Source: Streptomyces chartreusis NRRL 3882 (GTDB lineage: Bacteria; Actinomycetota; Actinomycetes; Streptomycetales; Streptomycetaceae). From it: a stretch of 64,000 bases of DNA. Shown here in pieces: positions 41,534 to 50,049 of the stretch (within the stretch, counting starts at the first letter, position 1; every line of letters starts with the position of its first letter). The position numbers were made by a program, and so were the translations under genes. Where the stretch lies: NCBI RefSeq assembly GCF_900236475.1, contig NZ_LT963352.1, forward strand, positions 6,886,001-6,950,000, written 5' to 3'. The notes under the pieces were generated by a model. That model was not told the origin of the DNA. It did no database searches and was given only the letters and a program-made list of their open reading frames with translations.

Positions 41534-43260
41534 CCGGCAGGCTGCGTCCCGAGGACCTCAGGAGCCACCAGTGGTACGGGGCCGAGGGCCAGCTGCGCAC
41601 CTGGTCGCACAACGCCCGGATGCGCCAGCTCGGTTACGAGGCGGAGGAGTACCAGGGCCGCCCGGTGATCGCCGTACTGAACACCTGGTCCGACATCAAC
41701 CCCTGCCATGTCCACCTGCGCGAGCGCGCCGAGGCGGTCAAGCGCGGGGTGTGGCAGGCCGGCGGCTTCCCGCTGGAGTTCCCGGTCGCCACGCTCTCCG
41801 AGACGTACCAGAAGCCGACCCCGATGCTCTACCGCAACCTGCTCGCGATGGAGGCCGAGGAACTGCTGCGGTCGTACCCGATCGACGCGGCGGTGCTGCT
41901 CGGCGGCTGCGACAAGTCGACGCCCGCGCTGCTCATGGGCGCGGCCTCGGCCGACGTGCCGGCGCTCTTCGTGCCCGCCGGGCCGATGCTGCCGGGCCAC
42001 TGGCGCGGTGAGACCCTCGGGTCCGGCACCGACATGTGGAAGTACTGGGACGAGCACCGCGCGGGCAACCTGACCGACTGCGAACTGCGGGAACTGCAGG
42101 GCGGGTTGGCGCGTTCACCCGGTCACTGCATGACCATGGGGACCGCGTCGACGATGACCGCGGCGGCGGAAGCCCTCGGCATGACACTGCCGGGCGCCTC
42201 CTCGATCCCGGCCGTCGACTCCGGGCACGAGCGGATGGCCGCCGCCTCCGGGCGCCGTGCCGTGGAACTCGCCTGGACCGCGCTCAAGCCGTCCCGGATC
42301 CTCACCCGCGAGGCCTTCGAGGACGCCGTCACCACGGTGCTCGGCCTCGGCGGCTCCACCAACGCCGTCATCCACCTGATCGCGATGGCCGGACGCTGCC
42401 GGGTCGAGCTCACCCTCGACGACTTCGACCGCATCGCCCGCACCGTGCCGGTGCTCGCCAACGTCCGGCCCGGCGGACAGACGTACCTCATGGAGGACTT
42501 CCACTTCGCCGGTGGCCTGCCCGCCTTCCTGTCGCGGATCACCGACCTGCTGCACCTGGACCGGCCCACCGTCAACGGCACCCTGGGAGAGCAGCTCGAG
42601 GGCGCCGTGGTCCACAACGACGACGTCATCCGCACCCGCGAGAACCCGGTCGCCGCCGAGGGCGGGGTCGCCGTGCTGCGCGGCAACCTCTGCCCGGACG
42701 GCGCCGTCATCAAGCACATCTCCGCCGAGCCGCACCTGCTCAAGCACACCGGTCCCGCCGTCGTCTTCGACGACTACAAGACCATGCAGCGCACCATCAA
42801 CGACCCGGCGCTCGGCATCACCCCCGATCACGTCCTCGTGCTGCGGGGCGCCGGCCCCAAGGGCGGCCCGGGCATGCCCGAGTACGGGATGCTGCCGCTG
42901 CCCGACTACCTGCTCAAGCAGGGTGTCCGGGACATGGTCCGCATCTCCGACGCCCGGATGAGCGGCACGAGTTACGGCGCGTGCGTACTGCACGTCGCCC
43001 CCGAGTCGTACGTGGGCGGGCCGCTCGCCCTCGTCCGCACCGGCGACTCCATCACCCTCGACGTCGAGGCGCGCACCCTCCACCTCCACGTGGACGACGA
43101 GGAGCTGGCGCGGCGCCGGGCGGACTGGACGCCGCCGCCCACCCGGTACGAGCGCGGCTACGGCGCGCTCTACAACGAGCAGATCACGCAGGCCGACACC
43201 GGCTGCGACTTCGAGTTCCTGGCACGCTCGGGCACGGTGCAGGACCCGTACGCGGGCTGA
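41530..43260 (+). CDS. IlvD/Edd-family L-arabinonate-type dehydratase
   Basis: Fe-S sugar acid dehydratase of 576 residues. Cluster ligands are Cys59 (SDINPCHVHL), Cys127 (LLGGCDKSTPA) and Cys200 (SPGHCMTMGTAST). The catalytic serine is Ser478 in SDARMSGTSYG. Length and cysteine spacing match the Rhizobium L-arabinonate dehydratase, as I recall it, better than IlvD or Edd. It would turn L-arabinonate (or a related pentonate/hexonate) into the 2-keto-3-deoxy acid used by the enzyme encoded just upstream. Arabinose could come from pectic arabinan cut by the GH43 enzymes of this locus. Confidence 0.87.
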   Translation: MTGRLRPEDLRSHQWYGAEGQLRTWSHNARMRQLGYEAEEYQGRPVIAVLNTWSDINPCHVHLRERAEAVKRGVWQAGGFPLEFPVATLSETYQKPTPMLYRNLLAMEAEELLRSYPIDAAVLLGGCDKSTPALLMGAASADVPALFVPAGPMLPGHWRGETLGSGTDMWKYWDEHRAGNLTDCELRELQGGLARSPGHCMTMGTASTMTAAAEALGMTLPGASSIPAVDSGHERMAAASGRRAVELAWTALKPSRILTREAFEDAVTTVLGLGGSTNAVIHLIAMAGRCRVELTLDDFDRIARTVPVLANVRPGGQTYLMEDFHFAGGLPAFLSRITDLLHLDRPTVNGTLGEQLEGAVVHNDDVIRTRENPVAAEGGVAVLRGNLCPDGAVIKHISAEPHLLKHTGPAVVFDDYKTMQRTINDPALGITPDHVLVLRGAGPKGGPGMPEYGMLPLPDYLLKQGVRDMVRISDARMSGTSYGACVLHVAPESYVGGPLALVRTGDSITLDVEARTLHLHVDDEELARRRADWTPPPTRYERGYGALYNEQITQADTGCDFEFLARSGTVQDPYAG

Positions 43261-43314
43261 ACCACCGCACCACCCCAGTACCTCAGCACGACCCGGCACG
43301 ACCCTGCACAGGAA

Positions 43315-43326
43315 GAAAGCGCTTCC
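43315..43326. promoter_or_regulatory. LacI-family operator, site 2
   Basis: GAAAGCGCTTCC matches GNAANCGNTTNC at all eight fixed positions, is nearly palindromic, and lies 46 bp before the ATG of the first permease gene in the only sizeable gap (112 bp) of this stretch. It resembles site 1 at 39813 and suggests joint control. Confidence 0.65.
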
Positions 43327-43372
43327 CACGCACGCACGACGTACCACGACGTACTGAGAACGGAGAACAGTC

Positions 43373-44308
43373 ATGGCCCAAGCCGCAGCCGTGGCGAAAC
43401 CGCCCGCGCCACCCCGGCGGCGCCGTGCCTCCGCCACGCCGCGCAGGCTTCCCTACCTGCTGATCGCACCGGCCGCCCTGCTCATGCTGGGCTTCATCGC
43501 CTACCCGGTCATCAGCGTCTTCTACTACAGCCTGCAGAACTACAACCCCACCAAGCCGTGGCGGAACGGATACGCGGGCTTCGACAACTTCGTCCACGCC
43601 TTCACCGAGGACCCGGTCTTCTGGGACACCCTGGTCTTCAGCGCCAAGTGGGTCTTCGTCGAGGTCGGCCTGCAACTGCTGTTCGGTCTCGCGCTGGCCC
43701 TCATCGTCAACCAGACCTTCGTGGGCCGGGGCCTGGGGCGCGCCCTGGTCTTCTCCCCGTGGGCCGTCTCCGGCGTGCTGACCTCCGCGATCTGGGTGCT
43801 GCTCTACAACTCCCAGACGGGCATCACCCGTTACCTCGCTGACATGGGCATCGGCTCCTACGGCACGAGCTGGCTGTCGGACACCTCCACGGTGTTCCCG
43901 GCGGCGGTCGTGGCCGATCTGTGGCGCGGAGTGCCCTTCTTCGCGATCCTCATCCTCGCCGACCTCCAGTCCGTCTCGAAGGACCTGTACGAGGCAGCCG
44001 AGGTCGACGGGGCCAGCCGCCTCAAGCAGTTCTGGCACATCACGCTGCCCCATCTGAAGGACGCCATCATCCTGTCCACCCTGCTGCGCGCGGTCTGGGA
44101 GTTCAACAACGTCGACCTGCTCTACACGCTGACCGGCGGCGGCCCGGCGGGCGAGACCACGACCCTCCCGCTCTACATCGCCAACACCTCGGTCGACGCC
44201 CACAACTTCGGCTACGCGTCCGCCCTGACCACGGTCGCGTTCGTGATCCTGCTCTTCTGCTCGATGGTCTATCTGCGGCTGAGCAAGTTCGGAGGCGAGA
44301 GCAAGTGA
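43373..44308 (+). CDS. Pectin-oligomer/sugar ABC permease (MalF type)
   Basis: CUT1 importer subunit, 311 residues, with a Pro/Arg-rich N-terminus, six predicted helices and the EAA loop EAAEVDGASRLKQFWHITLP. It is the first gene after the second LacI-type operator and is coupled to the second permease by GTGA. Position within a pectin cluster suggests unsaturated galacturonate or arabinose oligomers as cargo. No ATPase gene is nearby; a shared MsiK is likely. Confidence 0.9.
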   Translation: MAQAAAVAKPPAPPRRRRASATPRRLPYLLIAPAALLMLGFIAYPVISVFYYSLQNYNPTKPWRNGYAGFDNFVHAFTEDPVFWDTLVFSAKWVFVEVGLQLLFGLALALIVNQTFVGRGLGRALVFSPWAVSGVLTSAIWVLLYNSQTGITRYLADMGIGSYGTSWLSDTSTVFPAAVVADLWRGVPFFAILILADLQSVSKDLYEAAEVDGASRLKQFWHITLPHLKDAIILSTLLRAVWEFNNVDLLYTLTGGGPAGETTTLPLYIANTSVDAHNFGYASALTTVAFVILLFCSMVYLRLSKFGGESK

Positions 44309-45201
44309 GCGTCAAGGAAGCCACCAAGGCGGCGCCCGCTCCGGCGCCCACGGCCCCCGAACCGCCGCGTCCCGCCAAGGGGAAGCGCGCCTGGGACGAG
44401 GCCCCCCGCTGGCAGATCTACCTGCCCCTGGGGATCTACCTGGTCTTCACCCTCATCCCCTTCTACTGGATCCTGCTCTTCGCCCTGCGCCCGGCCGGCT
44501 CGACCTCGCTCGTGCCCTGGCCGATGACCTTCGACCACTTCGAGAAGGTGTGGACGGAGCGCAGCTTCGGCACCTACTTCACCAACAGCGTGCTCGTCGG
44601 CGTCGCCACCCTGGTGATGACGACCCTCGTCGCCCTGGCAGGCGGCTACGCCCTCGCCCGGTTCGACTTCAAGATCAAGCGGGCGTTCATGCTGGGCCTG
44701 CTGTGCTCCCAGTTCGTGCCGGGCGCGCTGCTGCTGGTCCCGCTGTTCGAGATCTTCGCCGAACTCCAGATGATCAACAGCCTCGGCAGTGTCATCCTCG
44801 CCGAGACGGTCTTCCAGCTGCCGCTGTCGATGATCCTGATCAGCAACTTCATCAAGAACGTGCCGTACTCCCTGGAGGAGGCGGCCTGGGTGGACGGCTG
44901 CAACCGCATGACGGCCTTCCGGATCGTCGTGCTGCCGCTGCTGCGGCCGGGCCTGATCGCCGTCGGCTCCTTCGCCTTCGTGCACTCCTGGAACCACTTC
45001 CTGTTCGCCCTGATGTTCCTCAACAACCAGGACAAGCAGACCATCCCGGTCGGCCTGAACACCCTGATGAGCGCGGACAGCGTCGACCTCGGCGCGCTCG
45101 CCGCGGGCGGCATCATCGCGGCCGTGCCGGTCGTGATCGTGTTCGCCTTCATCCAGAAGTGGCTGATCACCGGGTTCAGCGCGGGGGCGGTGAAGGGATG
45201 A
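44305..45201 (+). CDS. Pectin-oligomer/sugar ABC permease (MalG type)
   Basis: Second CUT1 permease, 298 residues, starting at GTG 44305 inside the stop of the first permease. It has six predicted helices and the EAA loop EAAWVDGCNRMTAFRIVVLP. Its C-terminal QKWLITGFSAGAVKG is the typical MalG end. The stop overlaps the ATG of a secreted pectate lyase, an unusual coupling of import and extracellular degradation. Confidence 0.9.
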   Translation: MSVKEATKAAPAPAPTAPEPPRPAKGKRAWDEAPRWQIYLPLGIYLVFTLIPFYWILLFALRPAGSTSLVPWPMTFDHFEKVWTERSFGTYFTNSVLVGVATLVMTTLVALAGGYALARFDFKIKRAFMLGLLCSQFVPGALLLVPLFEIFAELQMINSLGSVILAETVFQLPLSMILISNFIKNVPYSLEEAAWVDGCNRMTAFRIVVLPLLRPGLIAVGSFAFVHSWNHFLFALMFLNNQDKQTIPVGLNTLMSADSVDLGALAAGGIIAAVPVVIVFAFIQKWLITGFSAGAVKG

Positions 45202-46481
45202 GACTACGTCAACTCGCCGTCGCGGCAGGGCTGGTGGGCGTGCTCTGCGTCCCCGCGCACGCCGAGGCACGGGACATCGGCCGCGACACCCTGCCCGCGA
45301 ACGACGGCTGGGCCTCCGAGGGAGCGGGCACCACCGGAGGCGCGGCCGCCGACGCCGACCACGTCCACACGGTCACGGACCGCGCGGGACTCGTCCGCGC
45401 CCTCGACGGCGGCAGCGACACCCCGAAGATCATCAGGATCGCCGGGACGATCGACGCCAACACCGACGACGACGGCGACCGTCTCGACTGCTCCGACTAC
45501 GCCACCGGCGGCTACAGCCTGAAGAAGTACCTCGCCGCCTACGACCCCCGCACCTGGGGCGCCGCCAAGCCCAGCGGCCCGCAGGAGGAGGCCCGCCAGG
45601 CCTCCGCCGCCCGGCAGGCCGAGCGGGTCGTGCTGCCCGTCGGCTCCAACACCACGATCGTCGGGCTCGGCGACTCGGCCGTCCTGAAGGGCGCGAGCCT
45701 CCAGGTGCGGAACGCGGGCAACGTGATCATCCGCAACCTCGACATCCGCGACGCCTACGACTGCTTCCCCGTCTGGCAGCCCAACACCGGCGGACTCGGC
45801 GACTGGAAGACGGCGTACGACACGATCTGGCTGACCGGCGCCACCCATGTGTGGGTCGACCACGTGACGTTGAGCGACAAGGGCCACCCGGACGCCCAGG
45901 AGCCCACCTACTTCGCCCGCAACTACCTGCGCCACGACGGACTGCTGGACATCACGAACGGCTCCGACCTGGTGACCGTCTCCTGGAGCCGGTTCGCGGA
46001 CCACGACAAGGCGATGCTCATCGGCAACGGCGACACCGCCACCGGCGACCGCGGAAAGCTCCGGGTCACCCTCCACCACAACGCGTTCGAGTCGGTCGTC
46101 CAGCGCGCCCCGCGCGTCCGCTTCGGCCAGGTACACGTCTACAACAACCGCTACGAGATCACCGACGACTACCGCTACTCCCTCGGCGTCTCCACCGAGT
46201 CGAGGATCTACGCCGAGAACAACGCCTTCCACGCCCCCGGCCATGTGGAGGTCGCCGACCTGGTCAAGAGCTGGAACGGCAGCGCCCTGCACCAGGGCGG
46301 CACGCTCTTCAACGGCTTTCCGGTTGACCTGCTCATGATCTACAACGCCTACAACTCGGGCAGTGAGCGCGACCTGACGGACGACGTCGGCTGGACACCC
46401 GCCCTGCACGGGCGGATCGACAGCGCCGCCGCGGCCGACCGGGCGGTGGCCCGCGGCGCGGGTGCGGGGAGGATCCCATGA
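45198..46481 (+). CDS. Secreted pectate lyase (PL1)
   Basis: Extracellular lyase that cleaves polygalacturonate by beta-elimination, 427 residues. Sec signal 1-25 (MRLRQLAVAAGLVGVLCVPAHAEA). The PL1 beta-helix shows THVWVDHVTLSDKGHPD, HDGLLDITNGSDLVTVSWS, the HDKAMLIGNGD calcium-site region and the catalytic arginine segment RAPRVRFGQVHVYNNRY. It is coupled on both sides (permease and oxidoreductase), so its translation is tied to cytoplasmic genes. It is a close relative of the lyase at 54393 (shared KKYLAAYDP and SAARQ regions). Confidence 0.93.
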   Translation: MRLRQLAVAAGLVGVLCVPAHAEARDIGRDTLPANDGWASEGAGTTGGAAADADHVHTVTDRAGLVRALDGGSDTPKIIRIAGTIDANTDDDGDRLDCSDYATGGYSLKKYLAAYDPRTWGAAKPSGPQEEARQASAARQAERVVLPVGSNTTIVGLGDSAVLKGASLQVRNAGNVIIRNLDIRDAYDCFPVWQPNTGGLGDWKTAYDTIWLTGATHVWVDHVTLSDKGHPDAQEPTYFARNYLRHDGLLDITNGSDLVTVSWSRFADHDKAMLIGNGDTATGDRGKLRVTLHHNAFESVVQRAPRVRFGQVHVYNNRYEITDDYRYSLGVSTESRIYAENNAFHAPGHVEVADLVKSWNGSALHQGGTLFNGFPVDLLMIYNAYNSGSERDLTDDVGWTPALHGRIDSAAAADRAVARGAGAGRIP

Positions 46482-47665
46482 CCGGTCGCATGATCGACTC
46501 CATGAACACACCTCTGCCTGTCGTCCTCGCCGGCGCCCGGGGCCACGGCCGCTGGCACGTCGAGAACATCCGCCGCCTCCAGGAGCTGGGCCTCGTCCGG
46601 CTGGCCGGCGTCTGCGAACTGACTCCGCTGACCGAGGCGGAGCTCGACGGCCTGGGCACGCCCGAGCAGTCCGCCGACTTCGGCGCCCTGCTGGACTCCA
46701 CCGGCGCCCGGATCGCCGTGATCTGCACACCCATCCCCACCCACACCGACCTCGCGCTCACCGCGGCCGAGCGGGGCGTGCACCTCCTGCTGGAGAAGCC
46801 GCCCGCCCCCTCGTACGCGGAGTTCCGCCGCATGGCCGACGGGGTCGAGGCCGCCGGGGTCGTCTGCCAGATCGGCTTCCAGTCGCTGGGCTCGCACGCC
46901 CTGCCCGCCATCCGCGAGCTGGTCGCCGAGGGGGCGATCGGCCGGCTGGTCGGGCTCGGCGGGGCCGGTGCCTGGGTGCGGGACGAGGACTACTTCCGGC
47001 GGGCGCCCTGGGCGGGCAAACGGCGGCTGAACGGCGTCGACGTGATCGACGGGGCGCTGACCAACCCGCTCGCCCACGCCGTCGCCACGGCACTCGCCCT
47101 CGGCGGCAGCACCCGCGCCGAGGACGTCACCGGCATCGAGACCGAACTGCTGCGCGCCAACGCCATCGAGTCCGACGACACCTCCTGCGTCCGGATCAGC
47201 ACCGCCCAGGGCCACCCGGTCACCGTCGCGGCGACCCTGTGCGCCGAGCGGGCGGACGAACCGTACGTCCTCGTGCACGGGAGCACCGGCCGCATCACCT
47301 TCTGGTACAAGCAGGACCGCGTGCTGCTCCAGCGCGCGGGGCACGGCCCGGAGGAGTTCGAGCACGGCCGCACCGACCTGCTGGAGAACCTCGTCGCGCA
47401 CCTCACCACCGGCGCCGACCTGCTGGTCCCGCCGGACGCGACCGGCGCCTTCATGAAGGTCGTGGAGGCCATCCGCACTGCTCCCGACCCGGCGCCGCTG
47501 CCGGACACCGCCTGGCACCGCGTCCCCGGTGAGAACCGCCGGGTGGTGCCCGGCATCGACGGGCTCGTCGCGGCCTCCGCCGACACCCTCTCCCTCTACT
47601 CCGAGCTGGGCGCCCCCTGGGCGCTGCATGCGGCGCACCTGTCGAAAGAGGTGAGCACCAGATGA
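46478..47665 (+). CDS. Gfo/Idh/MocA-family oxidoreductase
   Basis: NAD(P)-dependent sugar dehydrogenase-like protein, 395 residues. Rossmann domain: VVLAGARGHGRWHVENIRRL; conserved EKP motif in LLLEKPPAPSY (near residue 110); the C-terminal domain has VDVIDGALTNPLAHAVATAL in place of the usual GxxxDxxxHxxD signature. ATG 46478 overlaps the lyase stop; ATG 46502 is an alternative. It is coupled to the DUF6807 gene, a pairing seen in other actinobacteria. The substrate is unknown; oxidation of an arabinose- or uronate-type sugar is plausible. Confidence 0.87.
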   Translation: MTGRMIDSMNTPLPVVLAGARGHGRWHVENIRRLQELGLVRLAGVCELTPLTEAELDGLGTPEQSADFGALLDSTGARIAVICTPIPTHTDLALTAAERGVHLLLEKPPAPSYAEFRRMADGVEAAGVVCQIGFQSLGSHALPAIRELVAEGAIGRLVGLGGAGAWVRDEDYFRRAPWAGKRRLNGVDVIDGALTNPLAHAVATALALGGSTRAEDVTGIETELLRANAIESDDTSCVRISTAQGHPVTVAATLCAERADEPYVLVHGSTGRITFWYKQDRVLLQRAGHGPEEFEHGRTDLLENLVAHLTTGADLLVPPDATGAFMKVVEAIRTAPDPAPLPDTAWHRVPGENRRVVPGIDGLVAASADTLSLYSELGAPWALHAAHLSKEVSTR

Positions 47666-48510
47666 CCAGCGGCAACGACACCGCGGTACTGCGTGTCGCG
47701 GGCCGGCCGGTCGGCCGGTACGTCACCCGGCCCGAGCTGCCGGCACGGCTCTCCCCGCGCCCGTACCTGCACCCCGTCACCACCCTGGCCGGAACGGCGG
47801 TCACCGAACTGGCCCCCGCCGACCACGCACACCACCTCGGCGTCGGTGTCGCCGTTCCCGACGTCGAGGGGTTCAACTTCTGGGGCGGGCGCACCTACGT
47901 CCGCGACCAGGGCCCGACCGAGCTGGACAACCACGGCTCCCAGCGGCACGTCGCGTTCCAGCTGCGCGACCCGGACGGCTTCGTGGAGGAGCTGCGCTGG
48001 GTCGCCGCGGGCGGTGAGCTGCTGCGCGAGCGCCGCACGGTCGCGGCCACCGCACTCACCGACCAGGCCTGGGCGCTGGACCTCACCTTCTCCCTCACCA
48101 ACGTCACCAGGAACCCGCTGTCGATCGGCAGCCCCGCGACCAACGGACGGCCGGGCGCGGCCTACGGCGGCTTCTTCTGGCGGGCCCGCAAGGAGTCCTC
48201 CGCGCCGGAGGTCCTCACGGCCGGGGCCGAGGGCGAGGGGCAGGTCCACGGCCGCCCCGCCGACTGGCTCGCCCTGCGGGGCGGCACCTGGACGCTGGTC
48301 TTCGCCGGCGCCACCGAACAGACCCGCCGCGACCCGTGGTTCGTGCGCACCGAGGAGTACCCGGGCGTCGGCTCCTCGCTGGCGTACGGCGAGCGGCTGC
48401 CGGTCCCGCCGGGTGAGACCGTCGTCCGCCGGGTGGTCACCGTCGTCGCCGACGGCCGCCTCGACCGGGACGCCGCGGCGGCCCTCGTCCGCAAGGCGGT
48501 GAGCCCGTGA
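47662..48510 (+). CDS. DUF6807 (PmoA-like) protein
   Basis: A 282-residue cytoplasmic protein of the DUF6807 group, with PYLHPVTTLAGTAVTELAPA, the conserved DHAHHLGVGVAVPDVEGFNF and GFFWRARKESSAPEV. Members are usually next to Gfo/Idh oxidoreductases, as here, and near sugar transporters. No biochemical function is established to my knowledge. It is coupled at both ends by ATGA/GTGA. Confidence 0.82.
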   Translation: MTSGNDTAVLRVAGRPVGRYVTRPELPARLSPRPYLHPVTTLAGTAVTELAPADHAHHLGVGVAVPDVEGFNFWGGRTYVRDQGPTELDNHGSQRHVAFQLRDPDGFVEELRWVAAGGELLRERRTVAATALTDQAWALDLTFSLTNVTRNPLSIGSPATNGRPGAAYGGFFWRARKESSAPEVLTAGAEGEGQVHGRPADWLALRGGTWTLVFAGATEQTRRDPWFVRTEEYPGVGSSLAYGERLPVPPGETVVRRVVTVVADGRLDRDAAAALVRKAVSP

Positions 48511-50015
48511 CCGCCGAGACCTACCGCAACCCGGTTCTCGACGCCGACTGGTCCGACCCGGACGTCGTCCGCGTCGGCGACGACTTCTACCTGACCGCCT
48601 CCAGCTTCGGCCGCGTCCCCGGACTGCCGTTACTGCACTCCCGTGACCTGGTGAACTGGACCCTGGTCGGCCACGCCCTCGAACGGCTGGAACCGGCCGA
48701 GGAGTTCGAGAGGCCCCGCCACGACTGCGGCGTCTGGGCCCCGTCCCTCAGGTACCACGACGAACACTTCTGGATCTTCTGGGGCGACCCCGACCAGGGC
48801 ATCTTCCAGGTCAACGCCCCCGGGATCAGAGGCCCCTGGACCCGCCCGCACCTGCTGAAGGCCGGCAAGGGCCTGATCGACCCCTGCCCCCTGTGGGACG
48901 AGGAGACCGGCGAGGCCTATCTGGTCCACGCCTGGGCCAGGTCCCGCTCCGGGATCAAGAACCGCCTCACCGGGCACCGCATGCGCCCCGACGGCACCGA
49001 ACTCCTCGACGAGGGCAAGGTGATCGTCGACGGCGACCGCATACCCGGCTGGTTCACCCTCGAAGGTCCCAAGCTCTACAAGCACGACGGCTGGTTCTGG
49101 ATCCTCGCCCCGGCCGGGGGCGTGGAGACCGGCTGGCAGGGCGCCTTCCGCTCGCGCGGCTTCTTCGGGCCGTACGAGGAGCGGATCGTCCTGGAGCAGA
49201 AGGACACCGACGTCAACGGCCCCCACCAGGGCGGCTGGGTGCGCACCCCGTCCGGCGAGGACTGGTTCCTGCACTTCCAGCAGCGCGGCGCCTACGGCCG
49301 GGTCGTGCACCTCCAGCCGATGCGCTGGGGCGCGGACGGCTGGCCGGTGCTCGGGGACGACGGCGCCCCCGTCGCCGTGCACGAGATGCCCGACCTGCCG
49401 CAGCAGCCGCCCGCGGCGCCCGCCACCGACGACGACTTCCCGGGCGGACGGTACGGACGCCAGTGGCAGTGGACCGCCAACCCGGGCGACGGCTGGGCCA
49501 CCCAGCACTCCGGGGACGGGCTCCGGCTGACCTGCGTCCGCTCGGCCGACGCGCACGATCTGCGCAAGCTGCCGAACGTGCTCACCCAGCGGCTGCCCGG
49601 CACGCCCTGCACGGTCGAGGTGGAGCTGCGGCTCGACAGCAACGAGCCCGGGGCCCGGGCCGGTCTCGCGGTCCTCGGGGACGCGTTCGGCTGGATCGGC
49701 CTCCAGCGGGGCGCGGACGGCACCGCGCACCTCGTGCACCGGTTCGCCGAGGCGGTCGCGGAGGCCGAACGCGACGCCGCCCACCCGCGGCTCGCACCCG
49801 GGGACCGGGCCCGGCTGCGGATCGAGATCGGCGCGGGCGCCCGCTGCCGCTTCTCGGCCGACGTCGGCGACGGCTTCCGGCCGTCGGGCCCGGTCTTCGC
49901 CGCCACCCCCTGGCGCTGGGTCGGCGCCCTGCTCGGGCTCGTCGCCCTCGCGCCCGCCGGTCAGGGACACGCCGGCGCGGCGACGTTCACCCAGTTCCGG
50001 ATCAGCGCCTCGTAA
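48507..50015 (+). CDS. Cytoplasmic GH43 glycosidase with C-terminal beta-sandwich
   Basis: A 502-residue glycoside hydrolase of family 43 (beta-xylosidase/alpha-L-arabinofuranosidase type). N-terminal five-bladed propeller (1-300): ADWSDPDVVRVGDDFYLTAS carries the base Asp, GLIDPCPLWDEETGEAYLVH the pKa Asp and FTLEGPKLYKHDGWFW the acid Glu. A C-terminal beta-sandwich (about 310-500) follows, as in GH43 subfamilies 10-12. No signal peptide, so it acts on imported oligosaccharides. GTG 48507 overlaps the DUF6807 stop. Codon 42 (48630-48632) is TTA, rare in Streptomyces and read only by the bldA tRNA. Confidence 0.9.
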   Translation: MTAETYRNPVLDADWSDPDVVRVGDDFYLTASSFGRVPGLPLLHSRDLVNWTLVGHALERLEPAEEFERPRHDCGVWAPSLRYHDEHFWIFWGDPDQGIFQVNAPGIRGPWTRPHLLKAGKGLIDPCPLWDEETGEAYLVHAWARSRSGIKNRLTGHRMRPDGTELLDEGKVIVDGDRIPGWFTLEGPKLYKHDGWFWILAPAGGVETGWQGAFRSRGFFGPYEERIVLEQKDTDVNGPHQGGWVRTPSGEDWFLHFQQRGAYGRVVHLQPMRWGADGWPVLGDDGAPVAVHEMPDLPQQPPAAPATDDDFPGGRYGRQWQWTANPGDGWATQHSGDGLRLTCVRSADAHDLRKLPNVLTQRLPGTPCTVEVELRLDSNEPGARAGLAVLGDAFGWIGLQRGADGTAHLVHRFAEAVAEAERDAAHPRLAPGDRARLRIEIGAGARCRFSADVGDGFRPSGPVFAATPWRWVGALLGLVALAPAGQGHAGAATFTQFRISAS

Positions 50016-50049
50016 AGCACCTGAAGTCCTAAGCCTGTTGGGAGCCGCA

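Noticed and set aside
46478..47665. Calling the Gfo/Idh protein an L-arabinose 1-dehydrogenase
   Set aside because: The fold fits, but the catalytic GxxxDxxxH region is altered (GALTNPLAHA) and its partner is DUF6807, so the specific name is not supported.
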